In this document: piece by piece, positions 35,097 through 43,225 of the stretch
Position numbering within the stretch: the stretch's first letter is position 1
Layout: the number at the start of each line of letters is the position of its first letter
Source of the DNA: Levilactobacillus yonginensis
Lineage (GTDB): Bacteria; Bacillota; Bacilli; Lactobacillales; Lactobacillaceae
Reading direction: 5' to 3'
DNA: 56,792 bases
Assembly (NCBI RefSeq): GCF_003946265.1
Contig: NZ_RHNO01000018.1
Span: 1-56,792 of the forward strand
Program-made: the position numbers and the translations under genes
The notes under the pieces: model-generated
Database searches by the model: none
What the model was told of the DNA's origin: nothing
What the model saw: only the letters and a program-made list of their open reading frames with translations

Positions 35097-36239
35097 ATGG
35101 CAAACCACTTTGACTTACACGCAGCACTGACGCTCGCCACGAAGCCAGGTCCTTTTGTGACAATGACCTTACCCATCACGGGGATTCCGAATACCGACCG
35201 AACACAATTTAATAGTTTACTGAAGCAGGGACGGTCTCAATTGACCGAATTAGCACCCGACAGAGTGTGGTCTGCGTATGAGCCAGCCTTTGCGCCCTTT
35301 ACTCACGGTGCGTTAACCAACGGGAGTGCCATGGGACTGCTGATTATGGCTGGGCCAACAACGAGTTATCACTATTGGTTACACAGCCCGGTAATGCCAA
35401 CCTTGGCAGTAACTTATCAGCCAAACGTACTGCCGATTTTACAGGCGCAAGATCAAACAAGTGATTACGACTTACTCTTACTTGGCCGTGATGCCTTCGA
35501 GTTGGCACAGGTTCGGGGTGGTCGCGCCGAGCTCGTCAATCTTCCGATCGAGGCTCCCGCCACTATGGCGCAAGCCCTAGGCGAGGAAGTTCGTGACCGA
35601 GGTCGTTGGCAACGGTCCGCTGGGGTTGGGACGCATTACAGTGGCACTGGGTCATTGGATACTGCTAAAGCCGCTGACCAACGGAACTACTTTCAGCAGG
35701 TCGATACCTACGTGACACAACACTATTCAAACGTGGCCCAGGTGCCCCTGATTTTAGTTGCCGGTGCGAGTGAACAAGGGAATTTCCGCAAGCTTTCCCA
35801 GAATGCTTACCTGGATTCTACGGTCCAGGTAACCCAGGTGCCGAACCTGACGGCTGCTAATCAGACACTCACAGCCTTAACGGTTGTCGTGAACCGTCAG
35901 CGCTATGAACAGGCGGCTCAGATTCGTCAAGATGCCTTTGCTAAAGCCCGTCAAAATGAGCAAATCGTGATGGATCTCGGCCGGTTAGCAACAGCGGCCG
36001 TTCAAGGTCAGTTGACGCAACTCTGGATTCGGACGGAAGCCTTTCAACCGGGCCATTTGACTGAACAGGGTGCAGTGATGACGGCGACGTCTCTGAGCCG
36101 GCAGAACAATCTCTACAACGATTTGGCACTCTTGGTTAGCCAGCTTGGTGGTGAGGTTCACTTGCTACCAGCTGAGATGATGCCAACGAGTCAGCCTATA
36201 GCTGCACAACTCCGGCTCCGTGAGGCCGTGATGCATTAA
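35097..36239 (+). CDS. baeRF-like protein (eRF1/Pelota-type fold)
   Basis: A 380-aa cytosolic protein that looks like a member of the bacterial archaeo-eukaryotic release factor (baeRF) families. Supporting features are the N-terminal strand pattern FVTMTLPITG, the central DLLLLGRDAFELAQVRGGRAELVNLP, the strand PLILVAGASEQGNF and the C-terminal LATAAVQGQLTQLWIRTEAFQPG. In these families the domains resemble eRF1 and a role in ribosome rescue or translation stress has been proposed, but no function is proven. No catalytic motif such as GGQ is seen. Single gene with its own promoter and terminator. The family call is from pattern memory and is moderate. Confidence 0.65.
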   Translation: MANHFDLHAALTLATKPGPFVTMTLPITGIPNTDRTQFNSLLKQGRSQLTELAPDRVWSAYEPAFAPFTHGALTNGSAMGLLIMAGPTTSYHYWLHSPVMPTLAVTYQPNVLPILQAQDQTSDYDLLLLGRDAFELAQVRGGRAELVNLPIEAPATMAQALGEEVRDRGRWQRSAGVGTHYSGTGSLDTAKAADQRNYFQQVDTYVTQHYSNVAQVPLILVAGASEQGNFRKLSQNAYLDSTVQVTQVPNLTAANQTLTALTVVVNRQRYEQAAQIRQDAFAKARQNEQIVMDLGRLATAAVQGQLTQLWIRTEAFQPGHLTEQGAVMTATSLSRQNNLYNDLALLVSQLGGEVHLLPAEMMPTSQPIAAQLRLREAVMH

Positions 36240-36250
36240 TTTAGGGACAA

Positions 36251-36285
36251 GGGAGAGTGCGGACTGCGAGCCCACTCTCCCTTTT
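36251..36285 (+). terminator. Terminator after the baeRF-like gene
   Basis: GGGAGAGTG pairs perfectly with CACTCTCCC around a 13-nt loop, followed by TTTT. Confidence 0.85.
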
Positions 36286-36370
36286 GACTAAATTGGGTGG
36301 GATTACGACTACCTGAACACCGACCCGCTTCTTAACATTAGTTTACAATTACGCTTAACTGGGTAACTTG

Positions 36371-36399
36371 TTGCGGTAATCACGCTTTGCTGTGATAAA
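36371..36399 (+). promoter_or_regulatory. acpS-alr promoter
   Basis: TTGCGG and GATAAA with a 17-bp spacer and a TG one base before the -10, so partly of extended -10 type. Confidence 0.55.
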
Positions 36400-36434
36400 A
36401 TACAGTCTGGACAAAATAAAGAGAGGTGATGAAA

Positions 36435-36791
36435 GTGATCTACGGAATTGGTATTGATATCACTGATCTGGCACGGGTCAATGCGGTTGTGGCTAAGCAG
36501 CCGCAATTCCTAGATAAGGTTCTGACCCCCAACGAGTTGACTGACTATGGTCAGCTAAGCGGGCAACGGGCCGTTGAATTCATTGCCGGACGGTGGTCGG
36601 CCAAAGAGTCATACAGCAAAGCTTTGGGGACTGGTATTGGCAAGGCCGTAGGATTTCAAGATATCGAGATTCGCGACGACCAGACCGGCCGTCCAAGCGT
36701 AATCCGTCATCCCTTCGGGGGCAACGCCTTTGTGTCAATCTCACATACGGCGACGGTGGTCATGACGGAGGTAATTTTAGAAAGAGGGTAA
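36435..36791 (+). CDS. acpS: Holo-[acyl-carrier-protein] synthase
   Basis: A 118-aa phosphopantetheinyl transferase that moves 4'-phosphopantetheine from CoA to apo-ACP. The Mg2+ residues D8 in GIGIDITDL and E58 in [16 protein letters not shown] are present, as is SISHT near the C-terminus. I prefer GTG 36435, preceded by AGAGGTGAT, which gives the normal MIYGIGIDI start; GTG 36426 and ATG 36429 in frame overlap the ribosome binding site. The next gene, alr, begins six bases after the stop, the same pairing as in Bacillus and many lactobacilli. Confidence 0.94.
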   Translation: MIYGIGIDITDLARVNAVVAKQPQFLDKVLTPNELTDYGQLSGQRAVEFIAGRWSAKESYSKALGTGIGKAVGFQDIEIRDDQTGRPSVIRHPFGGNAFVSISHTATVVMTEVILERG

Positions 36792-36796
36792 GGTTC

Positions 36797-37924
36797 ATGG
36801 TAGTAGTAGGGGGGCACCGGCCAACACAGCTGGTAATTGATCGTCAGGCCTTACGGGCCAATATTCACACGGAAGTTGACCGTTTAGCCGCGGGTTGCGA
36901 TCTTTTCATGGTCGTGAAGGCCAACGGCTATGGTCACGGGGCCGTACAGGTCGCTCAGGCGGCCAAGGAAGCCGGTGCCACGGGATTTTGCGTGGCAATA
37001 TTGGACGAAGCATTAGAACTCAGAGCAGCCGGATTCGATGAACCCATCCTGGTGTTGGGGGTCACGGAACCCGCTGACGCACCAGTCATGGTCGAACAAA
37101 ATATTTCCGTTGCCGTGGCTGACTTGGAATGGTTGGAATTAGCAACGCGATCACTGTCGTTGTTTGAAACGGTTCAGCCACTGCCCATTCATTTAGCATT
37201 AGACACGGGAATGGGACGAATTGGGTTTCAGACCAAGGCTGAGGTCGAGGTGGTCGTTGATTTTCTCCGACAACATCCGGCACAGTTTAACTTCGAAGGG
37301 ATCTTCACCCACTTTTCTACGGCGGATGATCCCAATGACGATTACTTTCAGAAGCAAGTGGCTAAATGGCACGATTTAACGGACTGGTTACCACAAAAAC
37401 CGCGGTACGTGCACGTCTCCAACTCGGCAACGAGTTTGTGGCACGACGCCTGCAACGGTAACATGGTGCGCTTCGGAGCGGCCGGTTACGGGTTGAATCC
37501 TTCGGGAACGGCCATTGCTGAACCGTATCCGCTACAACCAGCAATGAGTCTGACCAGTGAATTGATGCAGGCCCGGTTGGTTCCAGCGGGCTCATCAGTC
37601 AGCTATGGGGCGACCTATACCTTACCGGAGGATGAATGGATCGGAACAGTGTCCGTTGGGTACGCCGATGGTTATCCACGACGGATGCAAGGCTTCGATG
37701 TCCTAGTTGACGGTCAGCGCTGTGAAATTGTTGGTCGCGTCTGCATGGATCAATTGATGGTGCGGCTGCCACACCGGTATCCCCGGCGAACCAAGGTCAC
37801 GTTGATCGGTCAGGATGGTCACGAACGGATTACACTGCAAGACATCGCGGACTACTGTGACACGATTCATTATGAAATTGCTTGTGGGTTCACCACGCGG
37901 GTACCACGGGTCTATCGTCATTAA
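36797..37924 (+). CDS. alr: Alanine racemase
   Basis: A 375-aa PLP enzyme that makes D-alanine for peptidoglycan and teichoic acids. The PLP lysine is K41 in VVKANGYGHG, the second catalytic base is the Tyr in SVSYGATYTLP, and VGYADGYPRR and GRVCMDQLMV are family blocks. ATG at 36797 follows AAGG; the open frame extends upstream inside acpS but in another frame. It is co-transcribed with acpS. MurF, which uses D-Ala-D-Ala, lies 4 kb upstream. Confidence 0.96.
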   Translation: MVVVGGHRPTQLVIDRQALRANIHTEVDRLAAGCDLFMVVKANGYGHGAVQVAQAAKEAGATGFCVAILDEALELRAAGFDEPILVLGVTEPADAPVMVEQNISVAVADLEWLELATRSLSLFETVQPLPIHLALDTGMGRIGFQTKAEVEVVVDFLRQHPAQFNFEGIFTHFSTADDPNDDYFQKQVAKWHDLTDWLPQKPRYVHVSNSATSLWHDACNGNMVRFGAAGYGLNPSGTAIAEPYPLQPAMSLTSELMQARLVPAGSSVSYGATYTLPEDEWIGTVSVGYADGYPRRMQGFDVLVDGQRCEIVGRVCMDQLMVRLPHRYPRRTKVTLIGQDGHERITLQDIADYCDTIHYEIACGFTTRVPRVYRH

Positions 37925-38005
37925 TTTATCGTGTTATGTGTCCAGGGGTGGTGTTTCGTGGTAAACTGTATGAGACGAAGTGAATTTACTTGAGGAGGGC
38001 AATTC

Positions 38006-38233
38006 ATGGCTCAATCGCAGCAATTAGAACGACCACGGTTACGAGGACACATTTCCCGCAGACAGCGGCATCAAGCGCTGGTTCCTCTGCGAGCGGCAGC
38101 TTCACGTAAGCTGGCTTTGATTGTTGGGTATCAAGCAATGGCTTTGATCAACCGGGATATTGCTCGCGTCTTCACACCATGTGAAGAGGAAGCCGAGCGC
38201 CGGTTAACAAACTTTCGTAGAACAAAGCATTAA
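38006..38233 (+). CDS. Atypical MazF antitoxin (EndoAI-like C-terminus)
   Basis: A 75-aa protein between alr and mazF, the position of the antitoxin in Firmicutes. The last 35 residues (GYQAMALINRDIARVFTPCE and following) resemble the MazF-binding C-terminus of EndoAI-type antitoxins, with the spaced Gly-Tyr, Met-Ala, Ile-Asn and Cys-Glu positions. The N-terminal ribbon-helix-helix strand that binds DNA is not recognisable; it is replaced by a basic Arg/His-rich segment (about 8-35). GAGGAGG precedes the ATG. It lies 29 bases before mazF and probably neutralises it. A promoter with extended -10 TGGTAAACT (37959-37967) may drive the pair. Confidence 0.65.
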   Translation: MAQSQQLERPRLRGHISRRQRHQALVPLRAAASRKLALIVGYQAMALINRDIARVFTPCEEEAERRLTNFRRTKH

Positions 38234-38262
38234 AAAATTAATCAGATAGGGGATGGCGGCCC

Positions 38263-38646
38263 ATGGCCCGTGTTGAAGTCAAACGCGGTGACGTTTTCTT
38301 CGCCGACCTATCACCAGTCGTTGGTTCGGAACAGGGGGGCATGCGCCCCGTTTTGATCATCCAGAACAACGTGGGAAATCACTATAGTCCAACCGTTATC
38401 GTGGCGGCAATCACCGCTCGAATCGAGAAGCCTAAAATGCCGACGCATGTCGGCATTTCCGCTGACCGGACCGGAATCGAGCGTGATTCCGTCATTTTGC
38501 TTGAGCAAATTCGGACGATCGATAAGCAACGGTTGCGGGACCAGGTGACTCACTTGGACGAAAAAACCATGGCAGCGGTCGATGCTGCACTGGCAACCAG
38601 CATCGGCTTGGTGGACAAGGCGCGTAAAAGAAAAGGTAAAAAGTAA
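38263..38646 (+). CDS. mazF: MazF/PemK family mRNA endoribonuclease toxin
   Basis: A 127-aa endoribonuclease of the NdoA (EndoA) type, which cuts single-stranded mRNA at short specific sequences and slows growth under stress. It begins [21 protein letters not shown], then RPVLIIQN with the catalytic Arg, and has the Thr/Ser in [18 protein letters not shown]; all are family landmarks. The C-terminal tail is Lys/Arg-rich (ARKRKGKK). It follows the unusual antitoxin gene and ends at a bidirectional terminator. Confidence 0.94.
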   Translation: MARVEVKRGDVFFADLSPVVGSEQGGMRPVLIIQNNVGNHYSPTVIVAAITARIEKPKMPTHVGISADRTGIERDSVILLEQIRTIDKQRLRDQVTHLDEKTMAAVDAALATSIGLVDKARKRKGKK

Positions 38647-38674
38647 CACCTACATAGTTTCACGGTGACTTGCC

Positions 38675-38720
38675 CAAAAAAGCGGTCACGACTTCATAAT
38701 GGAGTCGTGACCGCTTTTTT
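38675..38720. terminator. Bidirectional terminator between mazF and the CBS protein gene
   Basis: AAAAAAGCGGTCACGACT pairs perfectly with AGTCGTGACCGCTTTTTT around 10 bases, giving U-tracts on both strands. Confidence 0.93.
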
Positions 38721-38729
38721 GTGACATAT

Positions 38730-39371
38730 TTAGTTCTCGTGACGTAAATCTTCAATTTCTGGGACGTGGAATTCTTTACGTTCCAACGCCTTAACGATTC
38801 GGTCGAGCTTTTCTTCATCCACTTCGGCTGGCAGAGTGAACATGGTCCGATGAACCAGTTCGCCTTCCTGCGCATCCAAACTGATGACACTCGCAATCGA
38901 CGTGTACTTGGTGATGACCTTGGCCATCCCAGCGAGGTCGCCTCGTTCACCGGCAGAAACGACGGTTAAAACGTAACTTCCGATGTTGACGTTCCAGGAT
39001 TGGGACAGCATGTCCATCAACCGGGTATGCGTCAGAATCCCATAGAAAGCGTTCTTGTCGTCTAAAACGGCAATGTAGGGTAAGTCCTTGATTGAGAAGA
39101 AAACGTTGAAGAAGGCCGCGTTAACGGAAATAAACTTGGTGGCATTTTTCAGTAACGATGTCACCGGGAGCTGCATATCGCCGCCCCGGGACTTGTGGCG
39201 ATAGATGTGCATTTTATAGATGTTACCCCGAAAGATCTGCCCGGTTTCATCCAGGATGGGAACACACCGGTAGCCCGAGTCTTCCAAGACCTTTAAGGCT
39301 TGTTCCAGGGTGACGTCCTCGCGAACCGTAACCAAACGTTCTTTCGGTTTCACTAGGGATTTAAGCAGCAT
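38730..39371 (-). CDS. CBS-pair / ACT-like domain protein (CbpA-like)
   Basis: A 213-aa cytosolic protein with two CBS motifs in the first 130 residues (for example VTLEQALKVLEDSGYRCVPIL and LPYIAVLDDKNAFYGILTHTRLMDML) and a C-terminal segment (about 138-205) that looks like an ACT domain (YVLTVVSAGERGDLAGMAKVI). This layout resembles CbpA, a cyclic-di-AMP-binding CBS protein of Listeria and lactococci. CBS pairs bind adenine nucleotides. The ligand here is inference. AGGAGGTCATC precedes the ATG. Single gene facing mazF. Confidence 0.85.
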   Translation of the reverse strand: MLLKSLVKPKERLVTVREDVTLEQALKVLEDSGYRCVPILDETGQIFRGNIYKMHIYRHKSRGGDMQLPVTSLLKNATKFISVNAAFFNVFFSIKDLPYIAVLDDKNAFYGILTHTRLMDMLSQSWNVNIGSYVLTVVSAGERGDLAGMAKVITKYTSIASVISLDAQEGELVHRTMFTLPAEVDEEKLDRIVKALERKEFHVPEIEDLRHEN

Positions 39372-39679
39372 AGCAGATGACCTCCTAAAATTAGAAACTT
39401 CTAATAATCTCTTCTAATAATACCATAGTTGCCCTAACTCCGACCAGCTATTTTCAGAGAAATTGGTGGTAAACTCACATAAACCGCGGAGATGGCAGTT
39501 ACTCCATGATTTATGTGAGGTCGCCAATCGTCTAACCGATGATTCCTCATAAACGGAGGGTTTACCAGTCGTTCGGATGTTAGTGCCAAAACGCCGATTG
39601 GTAATTTTGGAGGCAATTTGGGCGAGAAAAAAGTTGTGAGCCACCGGAAGGGTGACACACAACTTTTTTTAAAATTAAA
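39372..39679. other. Gap with nested inverted repeats
   Basis: No gene is seen. CTCACATAAA (39474-39483) pairs perfectly with 39510-39519, and around it GGTAAAC (near 39467) recurs inverted near 39560 and CCAATCG/CGATTGG lie further out. The gap ends with the terminator of the L,D-transpeptidase gene. Confidence 0.5.
39627..39670 (-). terminator. Terminator of the L,D-transpeptidase gene
   Basis: AAAAAAGTTGTG pairs perfectly with CACAACTTTTTT. U-tracts on both strands; the gene that needs it lies on the minus strand, ending at 39680. Confidence 0.8.
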
Positions 39680-41068
39680 TTAGAAGATGACAACGGGAGT
39701 GCCCACTTTAACGTTGTTAAAGACTTCACCGACCTTCGAAGGTGGTGTGTTGACACAACCGTGAGAGCCGTGAGACTTGTACCAGGTACCACCGTATTGA
39801 GGTTGCCACGAAGAATCGTGGATCCCAACACCAGTGTCATCAACTGGCATCCAGTATTTAACTGGCGAAGCGTAACTTGAGCCGTTATCGTTTTGACCAC
39901 GTAAGGTGGCGTTACGTTGCTTGCTCCAAATGACCCAGACACCAGCTGGCGTGTGGTGCGCAGTCGTTGGTAAACCAGTAACAACATCGGTCGAAACGAC
40001 GACTTTTCCGTTCTTGTAGACCCACATGTGTTGGTTGGTCTTATCAACCTCAACGTAGGAGTTACCAATGTCGGTACCGTTGCTGTGATAACCGCTCCCT
40101 TGAATTGCAGGGGTCCGGGACATGCCCTTAGCAGCTAAAACAACCTTACTTAAAGCAGGTGTTTCTTTCTTAACTTTAATACTCCACCCGTATAAACCTG
40201 CAGGAACCTTGACCGTTCCGCGCTTGGTGGACTTGAAGGTCCGGGTCTTGTTTACGGTGCCGTATTTCTTGCTTAATTTAGTCAGGTAAGCTTTAATAGC
40301 CGTATCATTGGTCGATAACTTCCCAGCCTTGAACGTTAACCAACTAGCCAACGTTTCAGCAGGAATTGTGACCTTATGATTGCTTAGCTTGTACACGTAA
40401 CTCTGTTTGGTAATGGTCTGAGCCTTAGACTTTGCCGCCTTAAAGGTTGCGGAGGTCGACGTCACGGCTGGCTTAATGTAGTCACCGGAAACGTTAACGG
40501 TCGTCTCGCCCTTCTCAATGGCTTGTGAAATTGAAGTGGCCAATTTACTGGTGTCGAGTTGATTCCCGGCCTGTTCCTTTGTCACCGCAAACTCACCATT
40601 TGCATAGGTGAAGGAGGCATCTTTGGCAGCGGTCCGTGTCTTGTTTGCCTTAGTGGTAATGGACTTTGCTAGTGTCCGGACACTTTCTTGATTTTCCGTG
40701 CTAGCATTCAGCTGGATACTGTCTGCCGTAGCGGTAGTCAAGTGAATTGGCCAGCTCCAAACGTTTTGCTTGGAGATCAATTGCTTCAACGCTGATGGGG
40801 AAGTCACCTTTAAGTCAACTTCGTTGGTCTTGAAAGTGGTGACGGTTTGACTACCGTCTTTCACCGTCAGCTGTTGATTCTTCAGTGCAGCTTTAAGCTT
40901 CGTTCCCGCCTGTTGGGCCGTATTACCACCGACGTTGACGCCGGCAATCTCGGTATCCTTAAAGAAGACGTTTGCTGAAGAGTAGTGTAATGCTTGTCCA
41001 ACGTAGATTGCGCCGACCGCCACACAGGCGGTGACCAGGCCAATCACGAGGGCTTTCCGTTTTTTCAT
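39680..41068 (-). CDS. L,D-transpeptidase (YkuD) with PG-binding region
   Basis: A 462-aa cell-wall enzyme. One N-terminal membrane segment (about 7-28) anchors it; residues about 35-320 hold two PG_binding_4-type modules (VNVGGNTAQQAGTKLKAAL), and the C-terminal YkuD domain has the catalytic HGSHGCVN with H436 and C438. It cross-links peptidoglycan by 3-3 bonds or attaches other groups. ATG at 41068 follows AGGAGG at nine bases; the frame extends to 41128 without a binding site. Single gene on the minus strand. Confidence 0.93.
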   Translation of the reverse strand: MKKRKALVIGLVTACVAVGAIYVGQALHYSSANVFFKDTEIAGVNVGGNTAQQAGTKLKAALKNQQLTVKDGSQTVTTFKTNEVDLKVTSPSALKQLISKQNVWSWPIHLTTATADSIQLNASTENQESVRTLAKSITTKANKTRTAAKDASFTYANGEFAVTKEQAGNQLDTSKLATSISQAIEKGETTVNVSGDYIKPAVTSTSATFKAAKSKAQTITKQSYVYKLSNHKVTIPAETLASWLTFKAGKLSTNDTAIKAYLTKLSKKYGTVNKTRTFKSTKRGTVKVPAGLYGWSIKVKKETPALSKVVLAAKGMSRTPAIQGSGYHSNGTDIGNSYVEVDKTNQHMWVYKNGKVVVSTDVVTGLPTTAHHTPAGVWVIWSKQRNATLRGQNDNGSSYASPVKYWMPVDDTGVGIHDSSWQPQYGGTWYKSHGSHGCVNTPPSKVGEVFNNVKVGTPVVIF

Positions 41069-41392
41069 AAAATGTGACCTCCTAATATAGCCAATGGAGG
41101 AAAAGTCGTCATGCTTAACTATCACCAATTAGCATAACTCTAGCTTACTTCAAAGTTCCTTAAAAGACAATGTGAATGCGTCAATGAAAACGCTTACGTA
41201 ACAAATTGTGGTCAGTTTTGGTTGGCAGATAGTCTTGATTTGCTTGGATCGATAGGGGGTGAGTGCGGGTCGACCGAAAAAAAGATTGGGCAAAATTCTT
41301 TTGGACTCATCAAATTATTTTGTGGAATACCGGTCAACGAAGGGATAAAAAAAGTGCCACGCCATAACGGCGTGACACCTCTAATCGTTTAA
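41069..41392. other. Gap between L,D-transpeptidase and ldh
   Basis: About 320 bases without a gene. It contains the upstream region of the transpeptidase gene (minus strand; no clear promoter was found) and, at its right end, the ldh terminator. Confidence 0.5.
41347..41379 (-). terminator. ldh terminator
   Basis: On the minus strand GTGTCACGCC pairs with GGCGTGGCAC (one mismatch), followed by seven T, just after the ldh stop. Confidence 0.92.
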
Positions 41393-42361
<969 letters not shown>

Positions 42362-42408
42362 CTATAAGTATTTAACACTTCAAGGGTCACGTTCATTACC
42401 CGCTAACA

Positions 42409-42417
42409 AGTATAACA
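42409..42417 (-). promoter_or_regulatory. ldh promoter (extended -10)
   Basis: TGTTATACT on the minus strand is an extended -10 element. No good -35 box is seen at the normal distance. Confidence 0.6.
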
Positions 42418-42475
42418 TGAGAACGCTATATCGACTATGGGGGAGCCTCTTTATTTTATGAAAAAAACGTTTACT

Positions 42476-42489
42476 AGCAAACGCTTCCT
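42476..42489. promoter_or_regulatory. CcpA (cre) site candidate between ldh and pth
   Basis: AGCAAACGCTTCCT matches 12 of 14 positions of the cre consensus TGWAARCGYTWNCW. It lies about 70 bases upstream of the ldh -10 element, a position from which CcpA activates ldh in lactic acid bacteria. Confidence 0.5.
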
Positions 42490-42525
42490 ATAAGGGTCAC
42501 GATGAGTGAACTTCACAAGCGACTA

Positions 42526-42534
42526 TGCTATACT
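42526..42534 (+). promoter_or_regulatory. pth promoter (extended -10)
   Basis: TGCTATACT on the plus strand, an extended -10 element about 120 bases before pth. Confidence 0.55.
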
Positions 42535-42651
42535 CAATAATGTTGATTTGAAATACGTAGATAAACTGAGTGTGCTGAACGGGGCTAAGCGTCCGTCCAG
42601 CTATTTTGCTTCCAGCTCAGATGACCTAATTTTTGAGGAGAACAGTATAAG

Positions 42652-43209
42652 ATGAAAATGATTGTTGGTTTAGGAAACATTGGTCCCCAGTACGATGGCA
42701 CACGGCACAACACGGGCTTCATGGTGGTTGATGCTTTTGCTAAGGAACACGGTATTGACTTGACGACCCGTAAGATGGACGCAAAGTACGGTACCGGCAT
42801 CGTGAATGGTGAAAAAGTGTTGGTCGTGAAACCAACAACGTTCATGAATGAATCCGGGCGGGCAGTCCACCCATTGATGCAATACTTCAAGATTGACTTG
42901 GATGACATCATGGTCGTTCACGATGACATGGATCTGCCGGTAGGCCGAATCCGGTTGCGGAATCACGGATCAGCCGGTGGTCATAACGGAATCAAGAGCA
43001 TCATTGCCCACGTTTCAGATCAGAAATTCAAACGGTTACGGGTCGGAATTGAACACCCTCAGCAACATTCCGTGGTGGACTACGTTTTAGGAAAGTTTAC
43101 CAAAGACCAAGCGCCGCTCTTTAACCAAGCGACGGATCAGGCCGTCGCTGCACTTGATGATTGGTTAAGCGGTACCGAATTTACTCAGTTGATGAATCAG
43201 TACAACTAG
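42652..43209 (+). CDS. pth: Peptidyl-tRNA hydrolase
   Basis: A 185-aa enzyme that frees tRNA from prematurely released peptidyl-tRNA. It opens MIVGLGNIGPQYDGTRHNTGF with the catalytic His at 19, and has the KPTTFMNESG and HDDMDLPVGRIR blocks with the catalytic Asp. GAGGAG lies ahead of the ATG. mfd begins 16 bases after its stop, the conserved order of Bacillus (spoVC-mfd). Confidence 0.96.
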   Translation: MKMIVGLGNIGPQYDGTRHNTGFMVVDAFAKEHGIDLTTRKMDAKYGTGIVNGEKVLVVKPTTFMNESGRAVHPLMQYFKIDLDDIMVVHDDMDLPVGRIRLRNHGSAGGHNGIKSIIAHVSDQKFKRLRVGIEHPQQHSVVDYVLGKFTKDQAPLFNQATDQAVAALDDWLSGTEFTQLMNQYN

Positions 43210-43225
43210 AATAGGAAGTTATCAC

